Assembly (NCBI RefSeq): GCF_035917675.1
Contig: NZ_CP109104.1
Coordinates: 4,092,001 to 4,156,000 of the forward strand
Direction: 5' to 3'
Length of the DNA: 64,000 nucleotides
Source: Streptomyces sp. NBC_01775
Lineage (GTDB): Bacteria; Actinomycetota; Actinomycetes; Streptomycetales; Streptomycetaceae
A program made the translations under genes and the position numbers. This document shows, piece by piece, positions 11,021 to 20,472 of this stretch (within the stretch, counting starts at the first letter, position 1; each line of letters opens with the position of its first letter). Under the pieces are notes generated by a model that was not told where the DNA came from, ran no database searches, and saw nothing but the letters and a program-made list of their open reading frames with translations.

Positions 11021-13186
11021 TCAGACCTTCTGAAGCTCCTTTTCCTCTCCCGCCCGGACTGCCGCGGCGTCGTCGTGCCGGGACCCGGCGGTCCGGCCCA
11101 GCCTGCTCGGCCACCAGATGCGGGCTCCGATGTCCAGGGCGAGGGAGGGGACCAGCACCGTGCGGACCAGGAAGGTGTCCAGCAGGACGCCGATGCCGAC
11201 CAGCACGCCCATCTGCGCCATGGTCACCAGCGGCATGGAGGCGAACACGGCGAAGGTCGCCGCCAGCACGATCCCGGCCGAGGTGATCACGCCGCCGGTC
11301 GAGGTCAGGCCGGCCAGGACGCCCTTGGTGTGGCCCTGACGCACGGCCTCCTCACGGACGCGGGTCATCAGGAAGATGTTGTAGTCGATGCCCAGCGCCA
11401 CCAGGAAGACGAAGCCCAGCAGCGGGATGGAGTGGTCGACCCCGGCGAAGCCCAGCACATGGGTGAAGAGGAGGTTCGAGGCACCCAGCGCGCCGAAGTA
11501 GGACAGCACCACCGTCGCCAGCAGCAGCAGCGGGGCGAGCAGGGAGCGCAGCAGCCAGACCAGGACGAGCAGGACCACGGCGAGCACGATCGGGATGACC
11601 GTCCTCAGATCGCTGTCGGCCGCGCGTGCGGTGTCCAGCGACTCCGCCGTCGTACCGCCCACCAGCGCGTCCGCGCCGTCGACCCGGTGGACCGCGTCGC
11701 GCAGGCCGTCGACGGTGTCCTTGGCCGCGTCGCTGTCCGGGGCGTGCTCGAGGACGACCGACAGCGAGGTCAGGGCGCCGTCGGAGGTGCGGTCGTCCAC
11801 CCGGACGGACTCGACGCCCGCCACGTCCGAGGCCGCCTTCCGGGTCTCGTCCCGCGCGTCGCTCTTCACCACGATCGTGGCCGGGTCGGAGGAGCCGGAG
11901 GGGTAGTGCGCGGCGAGCTTCTCCTGCGCGACGACGGACTCGGGCTTGTCCTGGTACATCTCCTCCTGGGTGAGGCCCATGGAGATGCCGGCCGCGCTGA
12001 GCGCCAGCACGGCCGTCACACCGATCGACATCAGCCAGGACCAGCGCGGACGGCGCTCGAGCAGGGCGCCGATACGGGACCAGACGGTGCGGGCCGTACG
12101 CGGCTGGGCGCCGTAGCGGGGGACGAAGGGCCAGAAGACCCAGCGTCCGGTGGCCACCAGCAGCGCGGGCAGCACGGTGATCATCGCGAGCAGCGCGCAG
12201 ACCACGCCGACGGCGCCGACCAGGCCCAGCGAGCGTGAGGAGTTGATGTCGGCGAAGGCCAGGCAGGCCAGGCCGATGGCGATGGTGCCCGCCGAGGCGA
12301 CGATGGCCGGGCCCGAGCGGCGCAGCGCGATCCGCATGGCCTCGTGCCGGTCCTCGTGGCGGTGCAGTTCCTCGCGGTAGCGGGCGATCAGCAGCAGGGC
12401 GTAGTCGGTGCCGACGCCGAAGACGAGCACCATGAGGATGCCGCTGCTCTGCGGATCGACGGGCAGGGAGGCGTACTTGGCCAGCGCGTACGTGGCGACC
12501 TGCGTGAGGACGGCGGCGAAGCCGACGGACAGGACCGGGAAGAGCCACAGCAGCGGGCTGCGGTAGGTGATCAGGAGCAGGAGGGTGACGACGGCGCCGG
12601 TGGCCAGCATCAGGGTCGAGTCCAGGTTGTCGAAGACCTTGATGCTGTCGATGAGGGAGCCGGCCGGTCCGCCGACCTCGACGTCGAGTCCGGGTGGCGC
12701 GTTGGCCGCCGCGACGGTGCGGATCTCCTCCAGGGTGTCGCTGAGCCCCTCGTCACCGGAGGCGAGCGGGACGACGACCATCAGGGCCTTGCCGTCCTTC
12801 GCGGGCACGGGGCCGCCGATCTGCTCGCCCTTGGCGGCGTGCTCGGCGAAGTCCGCGCGGTCGGCGCGGGCCTTGGCGGCGTCGGCCTTGGTCGTACGCG
12901 CTTCGTCGCGGGAGTAGACGGCGACCGCCGGCATGATCTCGTCCTTGCCGCGGAACTTCTCCAGCTCGGTGTTGACCTGCGCGGATTCCGCGCCGCGCGG
13001 CAGGAAGGCGTTGGAGCCGCTGTCCTCCACCTCGCCGAGCTTCCCGGCCAGCGGGCCGAGAGCCAGAGCGAGGAGCAGCCAGACAGCGAGGATCAGCCAT
13101 TTGGTGCGGGTTCCGCCGGGGGCCGTGGCCAGGCGGCGCAGTGAGCGGGGGAACCGCCCGGCCGGAGGCTGGGGGAGGGCAGGCAT
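11021..13186 (-). CDS. MMPL/RND-family membrane transporter
   Basis: A 721-aa exporter of the MMPL family, which moves lipids, antibiotics or siderophores out using the proton gradient. The two-fold layout is clear: a transmembrane helix near residue 30, an extracytoplasmic loop (about 50-170), five helices (about 180-360) with the GVGTDYALLLIARYRE motif, then a second loop and five more helices with the matching GIDYNIFLMTRVREE motif (about 630). The start is ATG 13186 with AGGAGA upstream. The upstream codirectional regulator and small membrane protein may form its regulatory unit, although a strong hairpin separates them. Confidence 0.9.
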   Translation of the reverse strand: MPALPQPPAGRFPRSLRRLATAPGGTRTKWLILAVWLLLALALGPLAGKLGEVEDSGSNAFLPRGAESAQVNTELEKFRGKDEIMPAVAVYSRDEARTTKADAAKARADRADFAEHAAKGEQIGGPVPAKDGKALMVVVPLASGDEGLSDTLEEIRTVAAANAPPGLDVEVGGPAGSLIDSIKVFDNLDSTLMLATGAVVTLLLLITYRSPLLWLFPVLSVGFAAVLTQVATYALAKYASLPVDPQSSGILMVLVFGVGTDYALLLIARYREELHRHEDRHEAMRIALRRSGPAIVASAGTIAIGLACLAFADINSSRSLGLVGAVGVVCALLAMITVLPALLVATGRWVFWPFVPRYGAQPRTARTVWSRIGALLERRPRWSWLMSIGVTAVLALSAAGISMGLTQEEMYQDKPESVVAQEKLAAHYPSGSSDPATIVVKSDARDETRKAASDVAGVESVRVDDRTSDGALTSLSVVLEHAPDSDAAKDTVDGLRDAVHRVDGADALVGGTTAESLDTARAADSDLRTVIPIVLAVVLLVLVWLLRSLLAPLLLLATVVLSYFGALGASNLLFTHVLGFAGVDHSIPLLGFVFLVALGIDYNIFLMTRVREEAVRQGHTKGVLAGLTSTGGVITSAGIVLAATFAVFASMPLVTMAQMGVLVGIGVLLDTFLVRTVLVPSLALDIGARIWWPSRLGRTAGSRHDDAAAVRAGEEKELQKV

Positions 13187-13252
13187 GGGTAATCTCCTGT
13201 GGTGTGGGTGCGGGTCGCGCGAGGGGTTCGCGGAAATGGTTCGCGCTCATGA

Positions 13253-13284
13253 GTACGGCCGGGAGTTGCCGCTCCCGGCCGTAC
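13253..13284. terminator. Strong hairpin upstream of the MMPL gene
   Basis: A perfect 13-bp stem, GTACGGCCGGGAG (13253-13265) with 13272-13284 and a 6-nt loop. On the minus strand it follows the small membrane protein gene, so it probably terminates that operon ahead of the MMPL gene. It could also act in the MMPL leader. Confidence 0.6.
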
Positions 13285-13360
13285 GAGCGCCGGTGACGCC
13301 GGTGGTCGTACGGGGCGCCGGTGACGCCGGTTGTCGTACGGGCGTCGGTGGTCGGCGGAT
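13280..13360. repeat. 27-28 bp imperfect tandem repeat, about 2.7 copies
   Basis: Units beginning CGTACG at 13280, 13307 and 13335 repeat a GCGCCGGTGACGCCGGT core. They occupy the intergenic space between the hairpin and the stop of the small membrane protein gene. Confidence 0.75.
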
Positions 13361-13367
13361 CGGGGTG

Positions 13368-13658
13368 TTACTCGACTTCGCGCATCATCTTCTCCATCGA
13401 CGCGATCGACTGGCGTGCCTGCGTCAGTTCCTCGATGCTGCGACGGTGCAACTCCACGTTGTCCTCCAGGAGTTGCGCGTACTTCTCGGCCAGGCGCTGG
13501 TATTGCTGCTCGCGGGCCGCCAGCATCCGGGAGCGCCAAGTGGCGGCGAGCTGCCAGACGATGACGATGAGCAGGACGAAGAGCCCGCCGGTGCCGAGCG
13601 CTGCCGCCCAGACTCCCGCCGCGTCGGTGTCGCCTGCGGCGACCAGCTGCTCGTTCAC
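13368..13658 (-). CDS. Small membrane-anchored coiled-coil protein
   Basis: A 96-aa protein of unknown function. One transmembrane helix (about residues 17-40, ALGTGGLFVLLIVIVWQLAA) is followed by a charged helix (about 45-95) rich in Gln, Glu and Arg that looks like a coiled coil. The N-terminus is probably outside and the coil cytoplasmic. The GTG start (13658) overlaps the TGA stop of the upstream regulator as GTGA, so the two are translationally coupled. It may be the target or partner of that regulator; this is inferred from context only. Confidence 0.8.
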   Translation of the reverse strand: MNEQLVAAGDTDAAGVWAAALGTGGLFVLLIVIVWQLAATWRSRMLAAREQQYQRLAEKYAQLLEDNVELHRRSIEELTQARQSIASMEKMMREVE

Positions 13659-14008
13659 TGGGCTTCCTCTTTCTCGTCTTGACGGGCCGCGTCCTGGTCC
13701 GTGAGGCCGGCCGCCGCGTGGGCGATGGCCTCCGGGGTCAGCACGTAGGCGAACGGCGTCACCTCGAAGAACTTCATTGCCTTGCCGCTGTCCGACAGCT
13801 CCAGCGACCCCACGACGAGGCCGGCGGCCTCCAGGCGCTGGAGGTGCATATGGAGCAGCGGACGGCTCATTCCGATCTCGCGGGCGAGCCTGCTGACGTA
13901 GTTGCGGCCCTGGGAGAGTGCCGCGACGATCCGCATACGGTGCGGGTTGCCCAGCGCCGCGAGGACCTTCAGCAGTTCGTCTCCTGTCGGGGTCTCGATC
14001 GCGCTCAC
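13655..14008 (-). CDS. Winged-helix transcriptional regulator, ArsR type
   Basis: A 117-aa protein with an ArsR-like winged-helix domain: LLKVLAALGNPHRMRIVAALS (about 11-31), recognition-helix region YVSRLAREIGMSRPLLHMHLQRLEAAGLV (about 36-64), then a wing. There is no Cys metal site, so it is not a classic metal sensor. The start is GTG 14008 with AGAGAGGGG upstream; in-frame codons back to 14137 have no ribosome-binding site. It heads a two-gene unit with the small coiled-coil membrane protein. An E-box-like TGACACGTGACT upstream may belong to its control region. Confidence 0.85.
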   Translation of the reverse strand: MSAIETPTGDELLKVLAALGNPHRMRIVAALSQGRNYVSRLAREIGMSRPLLHMHLQRLEAAGLVVGSLELSDSGKAMKFFEVTPFAYVLTPEAIAHAAAGLTDQDAARQDEKEEAQ

Positions 14009-14097
14009 CGCGACCCCTCTCTCTTTGGTGTGTAAGAAGAATCTGACACGTGACTGACCTGGCTGTCGAGGCGAGTCGGCCCATGTCCGGGATAGCT

Positions 14098-14262
14098 CAG
14101 GGATCCCCCTGAGCCGTGTGCGGGAGGCCCCTGACACGGCTGCGCGCCGGGGCCAGGACCGCGCCCGCCAAGTGGTCGCGGAACCAACGGTGCCCCGGGT
14201 CGGCCGAGTTGCGCGGGTGCCAGGCCATACCGAGGTCGATGGGCGTCAGGTCGAGGGGAGCC
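14098..14262 (-). pseudogene. Remnant of a LysR-type regulator (C-terminal ~55 codons only)
   Basis: The minus strand reads LTPIDLGMAWHPRNSADPGH followed by RWFRDHLA, which matches the typical C-terminus of LysR regulators (the ...MAWHPR...DPAHRWLR... pattern), and then a stop at 14098. The DNA-binding domain and most of the effector domain are missing. Homology stops near 14262, where a plus-strand NmrA fragment begins. The remnant cannot make a functional regulator. Confidence 0.7.
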
Positions 14263-14799
14263 GGTGACGCCGGCCTGGTGACCGCGTCGCTGGCGATGGA
14301 CGACCTGATCGCCGCCTCCGGTGTCGCCTACGGGGCGGTGACCTGCCCGTCCTTCATGCACAACCTGCTGCACCAGGTCGGCGCCATCAAGGAGAAGGGC
14401 ATGTTCTTCCTGATGGCCGACCCGGAGCTGAAGTGCCCCACCGTCGCCACCCGCGACATCGCCGCGACCTCCGCGCGGCTCCTGCTCGACGACTCGTGGA
14501 CGGGATCCGGCGAGGTCGCCTGCCTCGGGCCGGAGGACCTGTCGCCCAGCGAGATGGCGCGAATCCTCTCCGAGGTCCTCGGCAAGGAGGTCGGCTACCG
14601 GCAGAACCCGGGCGCGGCCCTCAAGGAGCGCCTCACCGGCTTCGGGACGGCCGACGGGATGGCTCAGGCGATGGTCGCCATGTTCGAGGCCAAGAACCTG
14701 GGCATGGACAACGCCGCAGCGCGCACCGCGGAGTCGACGACCCCGACGACCTTCCGGCAGTGGTGCGAGGAGGTCCTCAAGCCGGCCGTGACGGCCTGA
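14260..14799 (+). pseudogene. Truncated NmrA-like NAD(P)-binding protein (N-terminus lost)
   Basis: About 180 codons of an NmrA/atypical SDR protein remain, from GDAGLVTASLAMDDLIAASG to the stop at 14799. The N-terminal Rossmann motif GxxGxxG is absent. An open frame continues upstream to 14116, but it is only the antisense of the LysR remnant. Internal ATG codons exist (for example 14296) without a ribosome-binding site. LysR regulators are often divergent from NmrA genes, so one deletion probably removed both 5' halves and the shared promoter. Confidence 0.7.
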
Positions 14800-14865
14800 T
14801 TCCGCCACCCCACGGGGAGCCGCTCTGTCGGACCCCCTGCCTCTTGCCGACCCCCACCGCCCCCA

Positions 14866-14918
14866 CCACCGGGCAACCCCGCGCCGGCGAAGTGACGCGG
14901 CGCGGGGTTGTCCGGTGG
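14866..14918. terminator. Long hairpin terminator after the NmrA remnant
   Basis: A 20-bp stem with one mismatch pairs 14866-14885 (CCACCGGGCAACCCCGCGCC) with 14899-14918 around a 13-nt loop. It lies between convergent transcription units. Confidence 0.75.
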
Positions 14919-15056
14919 GGGTTGTCCTGTCGGGGGCATCGTTGAGGCCCTGTCCGGGGGGTCCTGTTGGGCGGGGCGTCCTCGCCGTCCCGGGCGGGCG
15001 TTCCCGCTGACCCGGGCGGGGCGGGCGCACCCGCCCGAGGAGCCGAAGGGGCTCGC

Positions 15057-15590
15057 TCAGCCCTTGCGGCTCTTCGCCTTCTTGGCCTTGCCGCCGCCCT
15101 TGCTCTTGCCCTTGCCCGCCGGATTCCGCGTCCGCGCGGTGCGCAGGCGCTCGTGCCGGGTGCGGGCCTCCTCGTACTCGGTACGGCGCAGCTTCTCACC
15201 GGGCGCCTCCACACAGGTGCGCAGCGCGTAGGCGAGCAGGACGCCGATGAATCCGATGATCCGGATGCTGTGCATCGACGCCTCGACGCCCTCTTCGCGC
15301 GCGTCGGGACGGCGGCCGTAGAAGGTGAGGGTGCGGGAGAAGGCGAGCGCACTGCACAGCGCGAAGGCGACGACCAGGAGGATCGTCGCCCAGCTGCCGA
15401 TGTCGGCGAGCGCCACACCCTGGTACGCGAAGCGCAGCACGAACGCTCCGGCGACCGCCGCCAGCAGCGCCGCGAGGGCGAGGCCGGCGCGGCGCACGGC
15501 GTAGCCACCGGAGTGGTCGACCCAGGTGGTGCCGTAGAAGCGGATCGGCTCGGGTTCGGGTTCGCTGGGGGTGTTCGGGCTCTCTCGCAC
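15057..15590 (-). CDS. Conserved membrane protein with Lys-rich tail
   Basis: A 177-aa protein of unknown function. After a hydrophilic N-terminus with EPEPEPIRFYGTTWVDHSGG there are three hydrophobic segments: LALAALLAAVAGAFVL (about 45-62), WATILLVVAFALCSALAF (about 72-90) and IIGFIGVLLAYALR (about 112-128). The C-terminal 50 residues are strongly basic (GKGKSKGGGKAKKAKSRKG), probably cytoplasmic and able to touch RNA or phospholipid. The start is GTG 15590 because CATAAT lies 6 nt upstream (leaderless). It follows ilvD on the same strand after a 107-bp gap with its own promoter. Confidence 0.75.
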   Translation of the reverse strand: MRESPNTPSEPEPEPIRFYGTTWVDHSGGYAVRRAGLALAALLAAVAGAFVLRFAYQGVALADIGSWATILLVVAFALCSALAFSRTLTFYGRRPDAREEGVEASMHSIRIIGFIGVLLAYALRTCVEAPGEKLRRTEYEEARTRHERLRTARTRNPAGKGKSKGGGKAKKAKSRKG

Positions 15591-15697
15591 GTTCCGATTA
15601 TGACGCGCCCCCGGGGCCCGCCGACGCGGGCGCCCGGGGGCGGCTGTCCACACAGGCGAGAGGCTGCGCTCCCTGCCCGGTCGGTGCTCCGTGCCGG

Positions 15698-17551
15698 TCA
15701 GCGCTCCAGCAGCGTCACGTCGCGCACCGCGCCCCGGTCGGCGCTGGTGGCCATGGCCGCGTAGGCGCGCAGCGCGGTGGAGACCTTGCGCTCACGGGCC
15801 ACCGGGGCGAACCGGCCGCCGAGGGCCTCGCGGCGCGCGGCCAGGGTCTCCTCGGGCACGTCCAGGCGCATCTGGCGGTTGGGGATGTCGATGACGACGC
15901 TGTCGCCGTCCTCGACCAGCGCGATGGTGCCGCCGGAGGCCGCCTCGGGGGACATGTGGCCGATGGACAGGCCGGACGTCCCGCCGGAGAACCGGCCGTC
16001 GGTGATCAGCGCGCACGCCTTGCCCAGGCCCCGGCCCTTGAGGAACGAGGTGGGGTAGAGCATCTCCTGCATGCCGGGGCCGCCCTTGGGGCCCTCGTAG
16101 CGGATGACGACGACGTCGCCCTCCTTGACCGTCTTGTCGAGGATCTTCTGCACGGCCTCCTCCTGCGACTCGCACACCACGGCGGGTCCGGTGAAGGTCA
16201 GGATCGACTCGTCGACGCCGGCGGTCTTCACGACGCACCCGTTCTCGGCGAGGTTGCCGTACAGCACGGCCAGGCCGCCCTGCGTGGAGTAGGCGTGCTC
16301 GACGTCGCGGATGCAGCCGCCCGCCGCGTCGGTGTCCAGGGACTCCCAGCGCTCGGACTGCGAGAACGCCTCGGCCGAGCGGACGCAGCCGGGCGCGGCG
16401 TGGAATTGCTCCAGCGCCTCGGCCGACGGCGAGCCGCCGCGGATGTCCCAGGTCTTGATCCACTCGGCCATGGAGTCGGCGTGGACGGTGTGCACGTCCT
16501 CGTTCAGCAGCCCGCCGCGGTACAGCTCGCCCAGGATGGCGGGGATGCCGCCGGCTCGGTGCACGTCCTCCATGTAGTACGTGCCCCCCGGCGCGACGTT
16601 CGGGGCGACCTTGGCCAGGCAGGGCAGCTTGCGCGAGAGGGCGTCGATGTCCTTCATGGTGAAGTCCAGCTCCGCCTCCTCCGCCGCCGCCAGCAGGTGC
16701 AGGATCGTGTTGGTGGAGCCGCCCATGGCGATGTCGAGGGCCATGGCGTTCTCGAACGCGGCCCGCGAGCCCACATTGCGGGGCAGGACGGTCTCGTCGT
16801 CCTGCTCGTAGTGGCGCTTGGCGATGTCGACGACCGTACGGCCCGCCGTCTCGTACAGCTCCTTGCGGGCCGTGTGGGTGGCCAGCACCGAGCCGTTGCC
16901 GGGCAGGGCCAGGCCGAGGGCCTCGGTCAGGCAGTTCATCGAGTTCGCGGTGAACATGCCGGAACAGGAGCCGCAGGTCGGACAGGCGTTCTCCTCGATG
17001 CGGAGGATGTCCTCGTCGGAGACCTTGTCGTTGGCGGCCTCGGACATCGCGTCGACCAGGTCCAGCTTGCGGACCGTGCCGTTGACCAGCGTCGCCCGGC
17101 CGGCCTCCATGGGCCCGCCGGAGACGAAGACGGTGGGGATGTTGAGCCGCATGGCGGCCATCAGCATCCCCGGCGTGATCTTGTCGCAGTTGGAGATGCA
17201 GATCAGCGCGTCCGCGCAGTGCGCCTCGGTCATGTACTCGACCGAGTCGGCGATCAGGTCGCGGGAGGGCAGCGAGTAGAGCATGCCGCCGTGGCCCATC
17301 GCGATGCCGTCGTCGACCGCGATGGTGTTGAACTCGCGCGGGATGCCGCCCGCCGTCTTGATCGCCTCGCTGACGATGCGGCCCACGGGCTGGAGGTGTG
17401 TGTGCCCCGGCACGAACTCGGTGAAGCTGTTGGCCACCGCGATGATCGGCTTGCCGAAGTCCTCGCGCGCTACGCCCGACGCCTGCATAAGGGCTCGGGC
17501 CCCTGCCATGTTGCGGCCGTGGGTGACGGTGCGGGACCTCAGCTCGGGCAT
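15698..17551 (-). CDS. ilvD: Dihydroxy-acid dehydratase
   Basis: A 617-aa cytoplasmic Fe-S enzyme that dehydrates 2,3-dihydroxy-3-methylvalerate and 2,3-dihydroxyisovalerate to the 2-keto acids, the third common step of isoleucine and valine synthesis (the valine keto acid also feeds pantothenate). IlvD/Edd signatures are visible: [20 protein letters not shown] (about 122-141), [19 protein letters not shown] (about 195-213), and the C-terminal [20 protein letters not shown] stretch. Full length. The start is ATG 17551 with GGGAGG upstream. A hairpin at 17641-17663 separates it from the upstream tetR-like gene. Confidence 0.97.
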   Translation of the reverse strand: MPELRSRTVTHGRNMAGARALMQASGVAREDFGKPIIAVANSFTEFVPGHTHLQPVGRIVSEAIKTAGGIPREFNTIAVDDGIAMGHGGMLYSLPSRDLIADSVEYMTEAHCADALICISNCDKITPGMLMAAMRLNIPTVFVSGGPMEAGRATLVNGTVRKLDLVDAMSEAANDKVSDEDILRIEENACPTCGSCSGMFTANSMNCLTEALGLALPGNGSVLATHTARKELYETAGRTVVDIAKRHYEQDDETVLPRNVGSRAAFENAMALDIAMGGSTNTILHLLAAAEEAELDFTMKDIDALSRKLPCLAKVAPNVAPGGTYYMEDVHRAGGIPAILGELYRGGLLNEDVHTVHADSMAEWIKTWDIRGGSPSAEALEQFHAAPGCVRSAEAFSQSERWESLDTDAAGGCIRDVEHAYSTQGGLAVLYGNLAENGCVVKTAGVDESILTFTGPAVVCESQEEAVQKILDKTVKEGDVVVIRYEGPKGGPGMQEMLYPTSFLKGRGLGKACALITDGRFSGGTSGLSIGHMSPEAASGGTIALVEDGDSVVIDIPNRQMRLDVPEETLAARREALGGRFAPVARERKVSTALRAYAAMATSADRGAVRDVTLLER

Positions 17552-17640
17552 GACTGCCCCTCCCTTGGTGCGTGCGGCTGTGCTCCGGTGGACGGCCGCT
17601 GCTGTACGTAGAAGGTTCCGAGGGTACGCCTCGCGCTCAA

Positions 17641-17663
17641 GATCCGGACACGGGGTCCGGATC
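17641..17663. terminator. Hairpin between the TetR gene and ilvD
   Basis: A 9-bp perfect inverted repeat, GATCCGGAC (17641-17649) and GTCCGGATC (17655-17663), with a 5-nt loop. It follows the TetR stop on the minus strand and precedes ilvD, so it is either a terminator or an ilvD leader structure. Confidence 0.5.
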
Positions 17664-17693
17664 CTGGACGAAACCGCCGTGCGGACGGGGCCT

Positions 17694-18416
17694 TCAGATT
17701 CCGTCGTACGGACGGGGCCCCGTCAGATGGTGCTGCACGACGGGAGCCAGCCTTGCGACCAGCTCCGCCACCGGCTCCGAGGCCACCGGCTCGATCCGGA
17801 TGACGTAGCGCAGCAGCATGGCGCCCACCATCTGCGCCGCCGCCAGCGTCACCCGCAGCTCGGCGTCCGGGCTCTCCAGCCGGCCCGCGACGCGGGAGAG
17901 CAGGTCGCGGGTCAGCAGGCGGCGGAAGACCGCGGCGGCGTGCTCGTTGTTCACCGCCGAGCGCACGATGGCCAGCATCGGGTCGCGGGTGGCCGGGTCC
18001 TCCCAGATGCGGAAGAACACTCCCACGACCCGCTCCCCCAGCTCCTCGCGGCTGCCGGCCGCGTCGAGCGCGTCGGGCACCGCGACGGCCGGGGCGAAGG
18101 CGGCCTCGATGGCAGCGGCGAACACCTGTTCCTTCGTGCCGAAGTAGTGGTGCACCAGCGCCGCGTCCACCCCGGCGCCGCGCGCGATGGCCCTTACGGA
18201 CACCTTGTCGTAGCCGCGCTCCGCGAACTCACCCCGCGCCGAGGCCAGGATCCGCTCCCGCGCCCCGGGCCCCTCCGCCTCGCTCTGCCGAGCCGGACGG
18301 CCACGCCTACGGGTCCCTTGCGCGGCGGGCTCGCGGGGGTCAGGCCCCGCGGCGGACTCACTACGGACGGGCTCCTGCGCGGCGGGCTCGCGGGTGCCGG
18401 GCTCGTCCTGGCTCAC
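17694..18416 (-). CDS. TetR-family transcriptional regulator
   Basis: A 240-aa repressor-type protein. The first 45 residues are low-complexity (REPAAQE/REPAAQG repeats) and probably disordered. The HTH follows at about 52-98 ([20 protein letters not shown], then [20 protein letters not shown]). The C-terminal ligand/dimer domain has the TetR_C form seen in [14 protein letters not shown] and LVARLAPVV. Its GTG start overlaps the stop of the upstream sugar-phosphate isomerase gene (GTGA), so the two are coupled. Targets are unknown. Confidence 0.88.
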   Translation of the reverse strand: MSQDEPGTREPAAQEPVRSESAAGPDPREPAAQGTRRRGRPARQSEAEGPGARERILASARGEFAERGYDKVSVRAIARGAGVDAALVHHYFGTKEQVFAAAIEAAFAPAVAVPDALDAAGSREELGERVVGVFFRIWEDPATRDPMLAIVRSAVNNEHAAAVFRRLLTRDLLSRVAGRLESPDAELRVTLAAAQMVGAMLLRYVIRIEPVASEPVAELVARLAPVVQHHLTGPRPYDGI

Positions 18417-19315
18417 GCGTCTCTCCGGCCGAGGCCGTGGGGCCCGCCGTGGCCGAGGCCGTGGGCCCCGCCGTGACCGCCGCCGTGGCCCGGCGCCGTG
18501 GGGGCCTTCGCCAGGTGCAGCCGGGTGTACGCCAGGGCCTCGGCCAGGTCCTCCTCGCGTTCGGCCGCCGACATGGCACGCCGCGTGTTGACCTCCACGA
18601 CCACGTGCCCGTCGAACCCGCGCCGCCCCAGCATCTCCAGCACCTCCGCGCACGGCTGCGAGCCCCGCCCCGGGACCAGGTGCTCGTCCTTGCCCGAGCC
18701 GGAGCCGTCGGCGATGTGGACGTGGCCGAGCCGGTCGCTCATCCGCTCCACCATGGCCAGGGTGTCGGTGCGGGACGTCGCGGTGTGCGAGAGGTCGATG
18801 GTGAAGTGCCGGTAGTCGTTCTGGGTGGGGTCCCAGTCGGGCGCGTAGGCGAGCATCTCGCGGTCGCGGTAGCGCCACGGGTACATGTTCTCGACGGCGA
18901 AGCGCACCTCCGTCTCCTCGGCCATGCGCCACACCCCGCGCTCGAAGTCGCGCGCGTACGAGCGCTGCCAGCGGAAGGGCGGGTGCACCACGACCGTGGA
19001 GGCACCGAGCGTCTCCGCCGCCGTCCGGGCGCGCACGAGCTTGGTCCACGGATCCGTCGACCAGACACGCTGCGTGATGAGGAGACACGGTGCGTGGATG
19101 GCGAGGATGGGGACGCCATGGAAGTCGGAGAGCCTGCGCAGCGCCTCCACATCCTGGCTGACCGGGTCGGTCCAGACCATGACCTCGACGCCGTCGTAGC
19201 CCAGTCGTCCGGCGATCTCGAAGGCCGCCGCCGTCGACTCCGGATACACGGACGCCGTCGACAGCGCTACCTTCGCGTTGGGAACACGCACGGTTTCCTT
19301 GCCCACCCCAGCCAC
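18413..19315 (-). CDS. Sugar phosphate isomerase/epimerase (xylose isomerase-like TIM barrel)
   Basis: A 300-aa cytoplasmic protein of the AP-endonuclease-2/xylose isomerase-like superfamily. Barrel strands with metal-ligand residues are visible: YDGVEVMVW (about 40), VVHPPFRW (about 108), AVENMYPW (about 140, Glu), FTIDLSHTA (about 175, Asp and His), HVHIADGSG (about 200, two His) and VVVEVNTRR (about 248, Glu). The C-terminus is a Gly/His-rich tail ([15 protein letters not shown]). The substrate is unknown. Starts at GTG 19315 or GTG 19291 (AAGGA just upstream of the latter) are both plausible. It is translationally coupled to the TetR gene. Confidence 0.85.
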   Translation of the reverse strand: MAGVGKETVRVPNAKVALSTASVYPESTAAAFEIAGRLGYDGVEVMVWTDPVSQDVEALRRLSDFHGVPILAIHAPCLLITQRVWSTDPWTKLVRARTAAETLGASTVVVHPPFRWQRSYARDFERGVWRMAEETEVRFAVENMYPWRYRDREMLAYAPDWDPTQNDYRHFTIDLSHTATSRTDTLAMVERMSDRLGHVHIADGSGSGKDEHLVPGRGSQPCAEVLEMLGRRGFDGHVVVEVNTRRAMSAAEREEDLAEALAYTRLHLAKAPTAPGHGGGHGGAHGLGHGGPHGLGRRDA

Positions 19316-19400
19316 CTTAAGACGCCTGGCGCCGTGCTTCCCCCGGACCCCGCTCCCCGGCCCGGCGCCGAGCCCCGCCGCGTCCCCTCCGAAAGGCGGC

Positions 19401-20333
19401 TCACGCGGCCCGCAGGCGGTCCAGGCGACGCAGAATAATGCCCTCCCGCAGGGCCCAGGGGCAGATCTCCAGCCCCTCCACGCCGAACAGGTCCATGACG
19501 CCCTCCGCGACCAGCGCGCCCGCCACCAGCTGGTGGGCGCGTCCCTCGGAGACGCCCGGCAGCGCGGCCCGCTCCTCGGCCGGCATCGCCGCCAGCTTCG
19601 GCACCCACTCCTCCAGCGACTCCCTGGTCAGCTCGCGCTGCACATACAGGCCCTCGCCCGAGCGGGGGGCGCCCGCGATCCGCGCGAGCTGCTTGAAGGT
19701 CTTGGAGGTGCCGACCACGTGATCCGGCGGGCTGAAACGGTTGAACTCCCCCACCGTCCGGGCGATTTCGGCCCGCACATGCCGCCGCAGCGCCCGTACG
19801 TCCCCCTGGTCCGGCGGGTCGTCCGGCAGCCAGCCCGAGGTGAGCCGGCCGGCGCCCAGCGGCAGCGAGACCGCGGCGTCCGGCTCCTCGTCCAGGCCGT
19901 AGGCCACCTCCAGCGAGCCGCCGCCGATGTCCAGCACCAGCAGCCGTCCCGCCGACCAGCCGAACCAGCGGCGCACCGCGAGGAACGTCAGCCGCGCCTC
20001 GTCCGCGCCGGAGAGCACCTCCAGCTTGACGCCGGTCTCCTCCGCGAGGCGGGCCAGCACGTGCTCGGCGTTGCTCGCCTCGCGCACGGCGGACGTCGCG
20101 AAGGGCAGCAGGGCCTCGACGCCCTTGTCCTCGGAGACCTCCAGCGCGTGGGCGAGCGTGGCGGCGATCTGGCCGATACCCTCCTCGCCGATCGCGCCCT
20201 CGGCGTCGAGGAGTTCGGCGAGCTTCAGCGTCGCCTTGTGCGAATACGCGGGCAGCGGTCGCGCACCGGGATGCGCGTCCACCACGAGCAGATGGACCGT
20301 GTTCGAGCCCACGTCCAGGACACCGAGTCTCAT
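19401..20333 (-). CDS. Ppx/GppA-family exopolyphosphatase
   Basis: A 310-aa phosphatase of the ASKHA fold that hydrolyses polyphosphate and/or pppGpp. Motifs: [17 protein letters not shown] (phosphate 1 loop, residues 3-19), [12 protein letters not shown] (about 91), and [15 protein letters not shown] (phosphate 2, about 143). The C-terminal HD-like extension of long Ppx proteins is absent, as in the short actinobacterial forms. The start is ATG 20333, with TAGCGT 7 nt upstream (leaderless). It is divergent from the Cys-cluster gene. A link to the stringent response is family knowledge. Confidence 0.9.
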   Translation of the reverse strand: MRLGVLDVGSNTVHLLVVDAHPGARPLPAYSHKATLKLAELLDAEGAIGEEGIGQIAATLAHALEVSEDKGVEALLPFATSAVREASNAEHVLARLAEETGVKLEVLSGADEARLTFLAVRRWFGWSAGRLLVLDIGGGSLEVAYGLDEEPDAAVSLPLGAGRLTSGWLPDDPPDQGDVRALRRHVRAEIARTVGEFNRFSPPDHVVGTSKTFKQLARIAGAPRSGEGLYVQRELTRESLEEWVPKLAAMPAEERAALPGVSEGRAHQLVAGALVAEGVMDLFGVEGLEICPWALREGIILRRLDRLRAA

Positions 20334-20380
20334 ACACAGAACGCTAGCTCGCTTTACGGCGGCCGTGGGCGCGAGGGAGG

Positions 20381-20450
20381 AGCGGCCGACGGGGGTGCGG
20401 GAGCAGCGGCCGACGGGGGTGGGGCAGGAGCGGCGGACGGGGGTACGGGT
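20381..20450. repeat. 24-bp tandem repeat, three copies, in a divergent promoter region
   Basis: Units starting at 20381, 20405 and 20429 share AGCGGCCGACGGGGGT (the third has one change). They lie between the two leaderless starts at 20333 and 20473, so they occupy the upstream promoter region of both genes. Confidence 0.85.
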
Positions 20451-20472
20451 CCGGGGCCCGTACGCTGGACGC

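Noticed and set aside
17694..19088. Apparent 464-aa fusion ending in a TetR domain
   Set aside because: The first half is an off-frame reading of the sugar-phosphate isomerase gene. The TetR gene starts at GTG 18416, overlapping that gene's stop.
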